Of a stretch of 38,049 nt of DNA, positions 16,432 through 25,434 are shown piece after piece. Position numbers and translations under genes: made by a program. Under the pieces are notes generated by a model. The model ran no database searches. It worked only from the letters and a program-made list of their open reading frames with translations, and had not been told where the DNA came from. How positions within the stretch are numbered: position 1 is the stretch's first letter; every line of letters begins with the position of its first letter. Source of the stretch: a virus; IMG/VR virus record IMGVR_UViG_3300025872_000022, positions 1-38,049 of that record. One strand, 5' to 3'.

Positions 16432-17640
16432 TTAGCCCCAGATACGGCAAGCCATTTGCGGACGGATCGTGTTGTAACCGTACAGAACGTCAACACGGCA
16501 CGGCATACGGTCGTTGTTGATGTCGTACTGACGAACCACACGCAGGCTGATACCGTTGTGAACAGCACGGCTTGCCATGTCCACACCTTGCGGCAGAAGC
16601 AAGTCGGCAGTTGCAAACGCAATAGCGTCACGGTGATACACGAGATTTTGAGCGTAAGTGCCAGAAGCAGCACCAATAAAGGTCACGGCTTTGCTGTTAC
16701 CCGGCAGGCTTACCACGGTAGCAAGAGCGTTGCCTGCCGAATAGATCGGAGCAACAGTAATGTTACCTTCGCCGCTGCCGCCCAAAGTTACATCAGCCAG
16801 AGCAACAAACTGGAACAGCGAGCCTGTGGATTCACGGGTTTGCGGGTTAGCCGCAAAGCAATCAGCCACGGTGAACACGTCACCAGCTTTAACAGTAGCA
16901 CCAGCACCAGCACCGGTAATTGCGATAGTGGCAGCACCTTCAGCAGTTACCGCAGCCGAAGTGCTTCCACCGGTAGCGGTACGCGAGCCAACAGTGAAGG
17001 ACTTGATCGACTGGCTCATGTTGACTTCTTCGTAGCCCAATACGTTCTCACCCATCATGCCATTTTTAAACTGGCGGGAGATTACATCTTGAGGATTGAA
17101 GAAACCAGACAAGCCGTTAACCAGCGCAGCGTTAGCGGCAGGGTTCACGGTAGCGTAGCGCGGCGACATAGTTGCTGCGTTTTCGTTCAGTTTCTGCTGG
17201 GCTTGCAGCAAAACCAAGGCAGTGCTAGGAGCAGCAGCAGGAGTACCAACCGAGTTACCGATTTGCCTGAATGCGTTGGCAACATCAGCGTCCACAGTGG
17301 AGGCCAACTGACTGATACGTGGCTTCAAGACACGCTCTGCAAAATCGTCCAACTGCATTGTCAGTTCGGCAGATGTGAAATTGATGCCGACATGCTTTTG
17401 CGACGCAACAGTCAAAGTGGTGAACTGTTCGTTGTCGTCTTGGGCTTGCAGAGCAGCACCGTCAGTCACCAGAGCGCGATCGGGCAGGCGAATACGCAGA
17501 GTGGAACCAATTTTCGCGCCTTCAACAGCAAAGCTGTCATCGTATTGGCGGTTTACGTTGCGGGTGATCACAAGATTATTCTCTAGGATTTCCAGAGCTT
17601 TACGTGTGATCATGTCAATGGTAAGAAGGCTATTTGCCAT
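16432..17640 (-). CDS. P22-type major capsid (coat) protein
   Basis: A 402-aa HK97-fold coat protein resembling P22 gp5 (430 aa). The N-terminus (MITRKALEILENNLVITRNV, residues 10-29) is the characteristic P22-coat opening, followed by the IGSTLRIRLPDR beta region. An Ala/Gly/Thr-rich inserted portion (about residues 240-330) may correspond to the P22 insertion domain. It lies downstream of a scaffold gene, as expected for P22-type heads. Complete, with AGGAC before the start. Confidence 0.88.
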   Translation of the reverse strand: MANSLLTIDMITRKALEILENNLVITRNVNRQYDDSFAVEGAKIGSTLRIRLPDRALVTDGAALQAQDDNEQFTTLTVASQKHVGINFTSAELTMQLDDFAERVLKPRISQLASTVDADVANAFRQIGNSVGTPAAAPSTALVLLQAQQKLNENAATMSPRYATVNPAANAALVNGLSGFFNPQDVISRQFKNGMMGENVLGYEEVNMSQSIKSFTVGSRTATGGSTSAAVTAEGAATIAITGAGAGATVKAGDVFTVADCFAANPQTRESTGSLFQFVALADVTLGGSGEGNITVAPIYSAGNALATVVSLPGNSKAVTFIGAASGTYAQNLVYHRDAIAFATADLLLPQGVDMASRAVHNGISLRVVRQYDINNDRMPCRVDVLYGYNTIRPQMACRIWG

Positions 17641-17655
17641 GATTGAGAGTCCTAT

Positions 17656-18504
17656 TTAACGATTGCGGAGTGCCTGCATCTTTGCAATTTGTCGTTGACG
17701 CTCGGCGGCAATCCATTCCGAATCACTCATGGTCTTGATAGACCGAGGATCGGTAGTGTCAATAACACCGGGATTTACAGCACGGGCGCTTACTGGACGA
17801 ATCGGTTCAGGCGCAGACGTTGTTTTCTTCTGGGGAGGCTCGGCGCCAAGTTTGGCTTCAATCTTCCCAATTTCACGTGCTTGCAAAAGTGGCGACAAGC
17901 GCGAAATGCGTTCAGCTTCTTTAGGATTGCTGCCTAGCCAATAAGCCAGATCAGGTCCAAGATCAGATGCTTTAATTGTTTCAGCCATTACATCAGTGAC
18001 TCGAAGCTGCGGGTTGTAAGCGACTTGTTCAAAGTCGTCATACTTATTACGAGCTTCTTCTTCACGTTCAGCGTAGGCGTCTTCAACCTGAGCACGTTGC
18101 TTTTGAATCTCGCGTTGCGCAATCAGTTCTTCGGCTTTCTTTACGGCCAATACTTCCGCATAAGCCTCGGGAGACTCAAACTGATCCGCCGACGGAAGTT
18201 CCGCTGGCACCGATTGCCTCACTTGCATCTCTGCTTGCTTGGCTTGCTGTTCACGTTCCCACTTGCGTTGCTCTCTTGCGAGGCGTTTGCCAATCATCGC
18301 ATCGAGTTCAGCTTGAGTAAATTTTTTCTCTTCCGCTGTCTCGACACTTTGATTCGCGACTTCCGGCGCGTCATGTGCCTGATCCGCAACGGCCGTCGTT
18401 GCAGGGGCTAGCGCGGAGTCAACTTCCGCTAGGTTTTGGACTTCATCGTTCATTGCATGTTCCACTGGAACCCCGGTCTGCTGGACCGGTACAGTTTGCT
18501 TCAT
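17656..18504 (-). CDS. Capsid scaffolding protein
   Basis: A 282-aa charged helical protein. The centre has the common scaffold segment FTQAELDAMIGKRLAREQRK (about residues 62-81), a Gln/Glu-rich helix follows, and the C-terminus is a short basic helix (AAERQRQIAKMQALRNR) of the type that binds coat in P22. It is immediately upstream of coat. An alternative start at ATG 18453 would remove 17 residues and has a somewhat better GTGGA upstream; ATG 18504 has a weak Shine-Dalgarno. No protease is seen, so scaffold is probably recycled as in P22. Confidence 0.8.
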   Translation of the reverse strand: MKQTVPVQQTGVPVEHAMNDEVQNLAEVDSALAPATTAVADQAHDAPEVANQSVETAEEKKFTQAELDAMIGKRLAREQRKWEREQQAKQAEMQVRQSVPAELPSADQFESPEAYAEVLAVKKAEELIAQREIQKQRAQVEDAYAEREEEARNKYDDFEQVAYNPQLRVTDVMAETIKASDLGPDLAYWLGSNPKEAERISRLSPLLQAREIGKIEAKLGAEPPQKKTTSAPEPIRPVSARAVNPGVIDTTDPRSIKTMSDSEWIAAERQRQIAKMQALRNR

Positions 18505-18507
18505 CTA

Positions 18508-18816
18508 TTACCGATAATAACTGATATTCAGTTTAGCACCGGCAACTTGTTCAATAAAACGGATTTTGCTCAAATCGCCATCATATTGCAATGGAATGCC
18601 TGTAGCGAGTGGCATACCGACGGACGCAGTAGGCGCTACTCCATCGTCACGCCAGCGAACACCCTGCGTTTCAGCAATAATCAATGCAAAAGCAGGAGTG
18701 CAGTTTAACCCGTTGGGGTCAGTTGACGGTAGTGTAAGACCAGTAGACGCATTCAGGCTAGTAATTTGCTGATAGCCTAAGCAGGTTGTGACAACTTTGA
18801 GCAAATTATTTGCCAT
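18508..18816 (-). CDS. Conserved small virion-region protein
   Basis: A 102-aa protein of mixed, mostly beta character (for example IPLQYDGDLSKIRFIEQ) with no recognised family. AAGGAG precedes ATG 18816, giving a strong start, and the stop is 3 nt before the scaffold start. Position between a repetitive structural protein and the scaffold suggests a minor head or decoration-type component. Function unknown. Confidence 0.6.
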   Translation of the reverse strand: MANNLLKVVTTCLGYQQITSLNASTGLTLPSTDPNGLNCTPAFALIIAETQGVRWRDDGVAPTASVGMPLATGIPLQYDGDLSKIRFIEQVAGAKLNISYYR

Positions 18817-20174
18817 TAAAATCTCCTTGGGGTGCTAAAAGATCGAAGTCGGTATGTTATTTCATACGATGCTTGCGGGGAAGCCCCGAAATCCCATCCA
18901 TTGTTGTTGCCTGCATCGGTGTTACCTTGATCGACATATGCGTTCCACATTGCACCACCTGCGGCGTTTGAGTCGCTTACTGTCATGTTGGTAGCGTCGA
19001 CCGTGTTTGATGCCTGCGACAGTGTGTATTGAGTTCCGGGAATAGAGCTTTGCAGTGTGATCGATGGACTACCCGCAATAATAAACGTGCCTGCTGTGTT
19101 GGTTGAGCCTGCCAAAAATTCAACTGTGCCAGAAGTAAGCGTAAGGGTTCGGGTCGCGCCAAGTGTCAATGCCTCAACAAATTTAACAATCGAACCTGTA
19201 GATGCAACGCCAACCGGGAAGTCAAACGTCTTACCGTCGGCTGTCACGGTTTGAGTGCCCGTAGAGCCACGGAACTCAAGCCCAATGGTTGCGGCACTTA
19301 AAGTCATGCCAGCACTAAACTTCAAGTTACCAAAGATGCCAACTGTGGTGCCGGGATTCATCGTATAAGTTCCAGCAAAACCCGTGAAATCTAAGTCACG
19401 AGCGCCACGAGCGTTTCCCGTGGTTGTGACAATGTCTGTGCCAGCGAGAACGTAAAAATCAAAAGCAGTATCCTCAGTCACACTAGCCACAAGACCGAGA
19501 GTACGAGTGCCAACTGCACCCGCATAATTCAACTCAATACGCCGAGAACCCGATACTGTCAAATTAACGGCAGACAGACTAAGCACGCTCGTGTTGTTTC
19601 CAGTTAAGACAATCTTTCCTGTACCAAAAGCCAGTGTTCGAGTGGTGTTGACGTTGGAGCTGAAAAGCCCGCAGGTAAATGTGTTGCCGTTTAAATTTAA
19701 ACTCCCGTTGGTGAGTGTCAACGCCCTATTCGATGCGACGGTAACCGAATCTTGGAGCGTCCACTCGCCACCGACGCCGTTAAACACATGACTGTTCTGG
19801 AAAAGAAATCCATTCGTTGTGATGGTGTTTCCTGTTGTAGTTGACACAAACACTAAACCAACGCTCGACCCCCAAACTACACCAGCGGCAGCGTGAGTTA
19901 GATTTCCTGAAATTCTAACTGTACTGTTTGTATTAGAAAATGTCAGCGTTCCGGTTGCTGGCCCTGCTACATTCAAGCTACGGCAAAGCATGCTTGTCGT
20001 ATCGCTGGGTGTTGTAACAATGTACCCGACTGCGCTTGACAATAAGTCGAAGTACACATCATCGTTAATGGTGGGAACAGAAAATCCGCCAGCACCGCCG
20101 GATGTGTCTGACCAATTCGCCGTGTTTGCAGAGTTCCACGTACCTGCGCCGCCTACCCAATAACGATCAGCCAT
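18816..20174 (-). CDS. Repetitive beta-strand tail/appendage protein
   Basis: A 452-aa protein starting with ADRYWVGGAGTWNSANTANW, an N-terminal module seen in many environmental phage proteins. Short repeated beta strands follow, rich in Thr, Asn, Ser and Val (LTLTNGSLNLNGNTF and similar), suggesting a beta-helix or beta-solenoid fold. No catalytic motif. It is probably a virion surface or appendage protein, encoded next to the tailspike but with its own Shine-Dalgarno (AAGGGA) after a 150-nt gap. The exact role is inferred from composition. Confidence 0.6.
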   Translation of the reverse strand: MADRYWVGGAGTWNSANTANWSDTSGGAGGFSVPTINDDVYFDLLSSAVGYIVTTPSDTTSMLCRSLNVAGPATGTLTFSNTNSTVRISGNLTHAAAGVVWGSSVGLVFVSTTTGNTITTNGFLFQNSHVFNGVGGEWTLQDSVTVASNRALTLTNGSLNLNGNTFTCGLFSSNVNTTRTLAFGTGKIVLTGNNTSVLSLSAVNLTVSGSRRIELNYAGAVGTRTLGLVASVTEDTAFDFYVLAGTDIVTTTGNARGARDLDFTGFAGTYTMNPGTTVGIFGNLKFSAGMTLSAATIGLEFRGSTGTQTVTADGKTFDFPVGVASTGSIVKFVEALTLGATRTLTLTSGTVEFLAGSTNTAGTFIIAGSPSITLQSSIPGTQYTLSQASNTVDATNMTVSDSNAAGGAMWNAYVDQGNTDAGNNNGWDFGASPQASYEITYRLRSFSTPRRF

Positions 20175-20244
20175 TTAAACTTTCCCTTACTGGTTCCGTG
20201 ATGACTCGACCGTCAGCATCGGTCCCGGTTCGTGTTACCGACAT
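20167..20244 (-). CDS. Possible 25-aa micro-ORF ahead of the beta-repeat protein
   Basis: In the 151-bp gap between tailspike and the 452-aa gene, an ATG on the minus strand at 20244 opens 25 codons ending TGA at 20167, overlapping the start of the next gene by 8 nt. Its sequence is polar (ending EPVRESLNG) and it has AGGA about 12 nt upstream. It may be a coupling ORF or chance; no homology is recognised. Confidence 0.25.
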   Translation of the reverse strand: MSVTRTGTDADGRVITEPVRESLNG

Positions 20245-20325
20245 CGGTGTATTTAATCCTGTCTAAATTGTACTATTGAACACATATACCACCAGCGCAA
20301 ATTACATCCGATACTGGTGTAAAAA

Positions 20326-22458
20326 TTATGCTGTGTTATCACTGCGAGATATTTCTCGCCATGTTGTGCCCATAAACATCAACGTGATAGTGTCATCAAC
20401 ATGCGTCAAAGTAAAATCTCCAGCCAGCCGAAGATTTCCGACGCCATCTTTCAAAACCACATCATTGCTATTGCTTGCCGCAACAAGAGTCAGCACTCGT
20501 CCGTTGTAGCCACCATCAATTGTGCTTAAATCGTCCGAGGCCGCGCCTCCTTCAGTTGCAACTGTATGAACATCATTCCACACTGTAATTGCATCACTCG
20601 CAATTGTTAGCGAAGGCGGATTCGTCAATGTGTAGTAATTGCGAGCCGATGTTATAAAATTGCTCGCTGCCACACTGGAGAACGGGACCGGACATGATAC
20701 AAACGCATTGTCGGTAATAAACGATGCTTTTGTCTGCCCACCGAAACGCACGGCGGAAGATGTCACGTTTTCAAATCTATTATTGGCAATCGTAAATCCC
20801 GCAATTCCAACCGCGCCGCTTGTCGAGGCGACAATTCCATAAAGAGGAATATTTTTAAATACGTTTCCAGTAATTGAGGCACTTAAAGCGGTGAAATTGT
20901 CATCAAAAACTGAGAGCCCACTGTTTGCCAAAACAGTGTCTACTAGGTTGCCAGAAAAAATAAATTCCCCGGTCACATCTGCAACCCTAATTGCTATGTC
21001 GCCGCTATTAAAGGAGATGTTATTGGAAAACACAACATTATGGTAACCCTGAATGTTGTAGTTATAGATGGCGCTGTTTCGACAGATGTTCCCGGTAATA
21101 CTGGCTTCTTTTAAGTAGCCCGGAGCCAATGTATCACCAATCAAATTAAATCCAATCCCATCAGCGTCCCTCACGACGTTATTTGCGCAAACAAAGCCGC
21201 TACCGATTGTTACATCGTCAGACGTTCCGCTCATTGTTATTCCGTGCGCGTCATACACGCCATCAGTTACTGTTTCGTCTACAATGTTTCCAGACACAAC
21301 GCACGAATTAATATTCGCCTTAGTGGATATTCCTCTCCCATAAGCGCGCACTATTCTGTTGCCAGTAACGACTACCCGTCCTGCGCCGGCGTATACCTCA
21401 ATCGCGCCAAGTCGATTGGATGCGCATCGCCCGACATCAGTAAAAAAGTTGTTAGATATGATGAGTGATGTTGAGTTTGGTGTGCCTATTAGCACAGTTG
21501 CAATGCCGCAGATGCCTGCCGCTACGGGGCTTCTTTGAAGATCGAATTGATTGGCATCAATCAAACATTGAGACGCGCCGCCCAAAGAAATATACCTTGG
21601 CGCGAAAGCGGCGGTTCCTTCTTGACCGCCAAAAAAGCGGGAGTTAGCCACGGTTACGTAAGATAGTTCGGTGGCCACCGTACTAGAATCGACTCGGATA
21701 GCCGCAAATTCTTGGTTTTTAAATTCACAATTCAAAATGTTTATTTTTGATTGCGTGCCGCTGCAATAAATAATATTTGCGCTTTGTAATGCTGTTTGAT
21801 TTTGCCAATTTCCGTCAAAAACCACATTTTCAAATTGCCAGCTTGAATTAGCGGTTGATCCAGAAAACATGCTTCCAGCAGTTGCATTCTTCTTTTTAAT
21901 TGTTGCATCATTCGCATATAAAAATACCGTCGAAGGCAGTGTAATATTTGAAATTAAATAAATTCCATTTGGGAAAAATAACGCAGATTCCGTATTAATC
22001 GCAGCCTGAATTGCCGCCGTATCATCCGTTACCCCATCCCCAACAGCACCAAAATCTTTAACGCTAACAGTCTGGCGTAACTTAGCCTGAACAGTCGTGG
22101 CAACCGCTCCTGTGCCAGCAGGGTCATACTGAACCGCAGATGCGTTGGTGGCAATACCGGTTCCGTTGATTCCGGTAATGTTGTCCCAAGTTCCCAACGT
22201 AACATCAGCGCTGGTCATCAACACAAATTTATAACTGGCACCGGCAGTTAGCCAAATTTCTCCACCCGGAACACGACCAGCCGAATCCAAAATAATCGGA
22301 TTAGTGTGCGCAACATTTCCGGCAGACGTTGTATAAGTTGTCTGCGGAGTCGTTGTGCCAGCTTGATACGACCACAGTTTTCCACCAGATAACGTATTAC
22401 CAACGTTGTCAAAAAACTGTTGCCCTGCTCCTGCAAGTGCGGAAAGATTGACCGTCAT
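20326..22458 (-). CDS. P22-like tailspike with beta-helix receptor domain
   Basis: A 710-aa tailspike. Residues 1-100 resemble the P22-type head-binding domain (GGKLWSYQAGTTTPQTTYT and HTNPIILDSAGRVPGGEIWL). A conserved VSVKDFGAVGDGVTDDTAAI (about 131-150) begins the pectate-lyase-like right-handed beta-helix. Many N- and S-rich rungs follow, and the C-terminus has a short DFTLTHVDDTITLMF segment common in phage tail proteins. Such spikes bind and often hydrolyse surface polysaccharide. Catalytic residues cannot be assigned by eye. It is the main host-range determinant here. TAGGAAA precedes the start. Confidence 0.82.
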   Translation of the reverse strand: MTVNLSALAGAGQQFFDNVGNTLSGGKLWSYQAGTTTPQTTYTTSAGNVAHTNPIILDSAGRVPGGEIWLTAGASYKFVLMTSADVTLGTWDNITGINGTGIATNASAVQYDPAGTGAVATTVQAKLRQTVSVKDFGAVGDGVTDDTAAIQAAINTESALFFPNGIYLISNITLPSTVFLYANDATIKKKNATAGSMFSGSTANSSWQFENVVFDGNWQNQTALQSANIIYCSGTQSKINILNCEFKNQEFAAIRVDSSTVATELSYVTVANSRFFGGQEGTAAFAPRYISLGGASQCLIDANQFDLQRSPVAAGICGIATVLIGTPNSTSLIISNNFFTDVGRCASNRLGAIEVYAGAGRVVVTGNRIVRAYGRGISTKANINSCVVSGNIVDETVTDGVYDAHGITMSGTSDDVTIGSGFVCANNVVRDADGIGFNLIGDTLAPGYLKEASITGNICRNSAIYNYNIQGYHNVVFSNNISFNSGDIAIRVADVTGEFIFSGNLVDTVLANSGLSVFDDNFTALSASITGNVFKNIPLYGIVASTSGAVGIAGFTIANNRFENVTSSAVRFGGQTKASFITDNAFVSCPVPFSSVAASNFITSARNYYTLTNPPSLTIASDAITVWNDVHTVATEGGAASDDLSTIDGGYNGRVLTLVAASNSNDVVLKDGVGNLRLAGDFTLTHVDDTITLMFMGTTWREISRSDNTA

Positions 22459-22467
22459 TTAAATTTC

Positions 22468-22830
22468 CTATGCTAAAAACTTTAATTTGTAAAGAGTGGA
22501 CAGATAAAGTCCAACGATCTCATCAATAATGTTTTGAAGCGGGGTATCGGTTTTTTCACAAACATCAAACCGCATCTTCTCGATATCGGCCATTGAATCT
22601 TCAAGAAACTCGACAATGTTGGTTGTTTTTTTAGCCGACATCAAGCTAATCGGACCAATTAAACCATGACGACCTTGGTATGCTTCAGCAAACTTATCAG
22701 CTAAATCCACAATTTCATCATAAAACGAATTTAGAGCAGAATGTTTAGCAAAACTGCGGGTGTTTAGATGAACGGAATGCGCGACATCCCGTGCCAGAAA
22801 CAACGTGCCCACGAAATCAGCGCATTTCAT
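22468..22830 (-). CDS. DUF5856-like ferritin-like helical protein
   Basis: A 120-aa all-helical protein with the segment FAKHSALNSFYDEIVDLADK, then FAEAYQGRHG, which I associate with DUF5856, a phage family proposed to resemble Dps/ferritin-like helical bundles. Function unknown. It overlaps the portal 3' end by 14 nt with GGAGAG upstream, and lies before the tailspike. Assignment from memory of the family pattern. Confidence 0.6.
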   Translation of the reverse strand: MKCADFVGTLFLARDVAHSVHLNTRSFAKHSALNSFYDEIVDLADKFAEAYQGRHGLIGPISLMSAKKTTNIVEFLEDSMADIEKMRFDVCEKTDTPLQNIIDEIVGLYLSTLYKLKFLA

Positions 22831-25015
22831 TCATCTCTCCTTGCTCGGGCATTCCACCCATCTGTCCCATTGATTCCATTTGCGGAGTTTCACGCATTTC
22901 GGGCGCACTTGCAATTAAATCACCCGTGTCAACAGCGGCTGCGATTGTACCCATCACAATATCTTGAATCTGTTCGGGCGTCATGCTGGCCTGCACTGCA
23001 CTAATGCGCTGTGTTTCAGCCTGATACGCTTTAACCTCTGCCTCATATTCCTTGATGTCCAGATCACGGGCTTCCATGCTCTTGTTGACGTTCTGAAGCA
23101 TCTGGAACATGTTCTGCATTTCAGCTTGCATTGCTTGCATTTGTTGATTTGCAGCAACCAAAGCCGGATTATCTTCGTCGGCTAGAACTTTGGGGTCAAG
23201 GGTTTTCTGGAACCGTTTGGCAAGGTCTTGCGCGCCGGGCCAGTCCATGTTCTTGACAAACAAATCGCCAGCCACTTGCCATAGTTGCGGATTACCTTGC
23301 AACAGTTGAGCCATTGATTCCAATGCTTCTTGACGCTTGGTTGCGTAACCGGGACCAGTAATAACGCGCACGTCGTATTTACCGACTGACGGGTTATAAA
23401 TTTTGTCAATGACGACACCTTCTTGATTCACGATCTTCTTGACCGGTTCCTCTTGCATCGGGTTCATCTTGACGGTTGACGGTTCGCCGTCTTCACCAAT
23501 GATGCGAGCAATGCGTTCGGTGTCGTAAATCTTAGGAATCAAATCCACCAGTTGACGACCAACATGGCGAATAGCGCGGGCCAAATTATCCACATAATGA
23601 TAAGTTCCTACGTCTCCCTCACGCTGACGCGCAAGGATTGCTTTGCCGGACCGTTCATTACTTGTCATCCCCAAGGATGCATTATATTGACCGGTTGCTG
23701 ATTTTATATCTTCGGATGCTCCTGCTTTTGCCTGCAACAGCCCACTAGAAGCCATTGGCGGTTGCGCTCGCTGCGGTAACGGTAGAGTATTACCTTGACC
23801 ATCTGTAACGTCGGGATTAACTTCAAGATACGGCCAATTTTGAGTATTTGCAGTCTTCCACTGTTGCTCATAGCCCTCAAACTGCCCGCCGTATCCGATA
23901 AACGGAGCTTTGGGTGCCAATGCCAGCATTTCAGCTTCTTGCGACACCCAGTAGTTGTACATACGTTGCGCGTCTTTAGCATTTCGCACCAGACCGCTCA
24001 CATATACTCGACCGTCGACTTCAAATTCGTTACCGACTACCCGCACCACAGGAATATACGAGCCTGCCCAATCACGTTCCTCAAGAACCTCGTAGCCATT
24101 AATCTTGCACCATTTGACCTTTTTACGATCCGACATGCGGGAACGCAACGGCTTGCCAAACATGGCGCGCAACGATTTATCTTCAGGAGTGCCATTAAAA
24201 GCGGTCACATTTCCCGGGTATAGGTTCAGTGTTGCTTTTTCATACTCGATGTAAAAATACTCAGCGATGCGAACAGTGTTCTCACTGATCCACTGACTTA
24301 TAGACTGATCGCCAACACCCAGTGACATAAGGGTGTTGATCGGAGCCGCGTTGGGATATAGACGCTCGTATTCAACTTTGGTCATGTCCTCTGTGATAAA
24401 ACACCAACGGGCGTCAGCACCGGTCGGGTCTTGAATCAAAGGGTCCATGTAGACCGAAAAACTATTACGAATGCGTCCAATCTTAATATCTTGATCAAAG
24501 GTTTCTTCGTCGCAATACTCGGTCAACAGACGAATATAACCTTCACCGTAAGCAACTTGATTTTCGCACGATGTGTCGTACGCAACATCGGCGTCAGAGA
24601 TGTATTCAATGTGGCGAATTACACCGTTGTAGACTTCAGCCATGTCTACATCTGACTTATCATCCGCAGGAATTACTTTAATTCCCGGACGATTCATGCG
24701 CTGTTCATTGGTGATCTGCTTGACGTGCTGTGGTAATTTGTTAATGGTCAAGCAAGGACGAGCGTTAATAGTCTGACCCTGAACCGCACCACGAGTTTGA
24801 AGCACATCAGCGGGCCACTGCCACTGATTATCAGGAGAGCCTGCGTAGAACCGCAGATCGTCAAGTTCACTTTCCCGCGTTTCAGAAAACGCTGAAATCG
24901 CCATCGTCATACGTGAGCGGGCGACGGTAAGAATGTCTTCAGAGCCGCCTTTTGACGGATGCGGTCCGTTTTTTGCCACATTTGATGCGGCTACGATTCC
25001 GATAGTGTCTTTCAT
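22817..25015 (-). CDS. P22-type portal protein
   Basis: A 732-aa portal, essentially P22 gp1 length (725 aa). Characteristic segments include ARSRMTMAISAFSETRESEL and DLRFYAGSPDNQW near the N-terminus, then INKLPQHVKQITNEQRMNRP. The C-terminal 130 residues are a helical barrel-like Gln/Met/Glu-rich region. The portal dodecamer sits at one vertex, serves as the DNA channel and docks the terminase and gp4 adaptor. ATG 25015 overlaps the stop of the GroES-like gene (ATGA), so portal translation is coupled to it. Confidence 0.9.
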   Translation of the reverse strand: MKDTIGIVAASNVAKNGPHPSKGGSEDILTVARSRMTMAISAFSETRESELDDLRFYAGSPDNQWQWPADVLQTRGAVQGQTINARPCLTINKLPQHVKQITNEQRMNRPGIKVIPADDKSDVDMAEVYNGVIRHIEYISDADVAYDTSCENQVAYGEGYIRLLTEYCDEETFDQDIKIGRIRNSFSVYMDPLIQDPTGADARWCFITEDMTKVEYERLYPNAAPINTLMSLGVGDQSISQWISENTVRIAEYFYIEYEKATLNLYPGNVTAFNGTPEDKSLRAMFGKPLRSRMSDRKKVKWCKINGYEVLEERDWAGSYIPVVRVVGNEFEVDGRVYVSGLVRNAKDAQRMYNYWVSQEAEMLALAPKAPFIGYGGQFEGYEQQWKTANTQNWPYLEVNPDVTDGQGNTLPLPQRAQPPMASSGLLQAKAGASEDIKSATGQYNASLGMTSNERSGKAILARQREGDVGTYHYVDNLARAIRHVGRQLVDLIPKIYDTERIARIIGEDGEPSTVKMNPMQEEPVKKIVNQEGVVIDKIYNPSVGKYDVRVITGPGYATKRQEALESMAQLLQGNPQLWQVAGDLFVKNMDWPGAQDLAKRFQKTLDPKVLADEDNPALVAANQQMQAMQAEMQNMFQMLQNVNKSMEARDLDIKEYEAEVKAYQAETQRISAVQASMTPEQIQDIVMGTIAAAVDTGDLIASAPEMRETPQMESMGQMGGMPEQGEMNEMR

Positions 25016-25260
25016 GCGTCAAATACTCCGAGGGTGTGCGCCTCTCGCATTACGAGAAGGTCTTCGCCTTCCCATTGTAAGTCCTGACCGATAGAATCTC
25101 CAAATAGCACACGATTGCCCACTTTTACATCCTTGGCGGCAGGACCAGCAGAGACAACTACACCAGTACCAGTTTGCTTTTGTCGCAAAAGAACAAAAAG
25201 GTCATGTTTCTCCATATCAGGACGAACAATAAGGCAGTCTTGTGTGGCTTGAAGTCTCAT
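25012..25260 (-). CDS. GroES-like co-chaperonin
   Basis: An 82-aa Cpn10-fold protein. The N-terminal strand (QATQDCLIVRPDMEK), the GTGVVVSAGPA turn, VKVGNRVLFGD and the C-terminal ELxVMRE-like segment (EDLLVMREAHTLGVFDA) follow GroES strand order. It would cap host GroEL and change folding selectivity, plausibly for the coat or portal. The mobile loop region is short (about HDLFVLLRQKQTG) and lacks the usual hydrophobic IVL triad, so GroEL affinity is uncertain. Both neighbours overlap it (ATGA at each end), so it belongs to the terminase-portal unit. Confidence 0.7.
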   Translation of the reverse strand: MRLQATQDCLIVRPDMEKHDLFVLLRQKQTGTGVVVSAGPAAKDVKVGNRVLFGDSIGQDLQWEGEDLLVMREAHTLGVFDA

Positions 25261-25406
25261 TTTTTACTTTTCATCGGGGATTTTTTAGCGGCCTCGCGCT
25301 TGACGCTGTACGCAATGGCAACTGCTTGCTTAATGGGCTTTGTTTTAGCCTCAGCCGCCACGTTTTTTCTGAATGCTTCTTTCGAGGGACTTTTGACAAG
25401 TGGCAT
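25257..25406 (-). CDS. 49-aa Lys-rich small phage protein
   Basis: A short gene in the gap between the terminase and GroES-like genes. It begins MPLVKSPSKEAFRKNV and contains KQAVAIAYSVKREA, a pattern I know from tiny basic proteins that recur in phage head clusters, and it ends in a Lys/Ser tail. TAGGAGC lies properly spaced before ATG 25406, and its TGA overlaps the GroES-like start (ATGA). Function unknown; the charge suggests nucleic-acid or acidic-partner binding. Confidence 0.75.
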   Translation of the reverse strand: MPLVKSPSKEAFRKNVAAEAKTKPIKQAVAIAYSVKREAAKKSPMKSKK

Positions 25407-25434
25407 TATTTGCTCCTATTTTTCTTCGTTGCCA

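Noticed and set aside
16402-17586. Long plus-strand open frame of 394 codons across the coat gene
   Set aside because: It is antisense to a clearly recognised coat protein, has no ribosome site, and its composition is a shadow of the coat codons.
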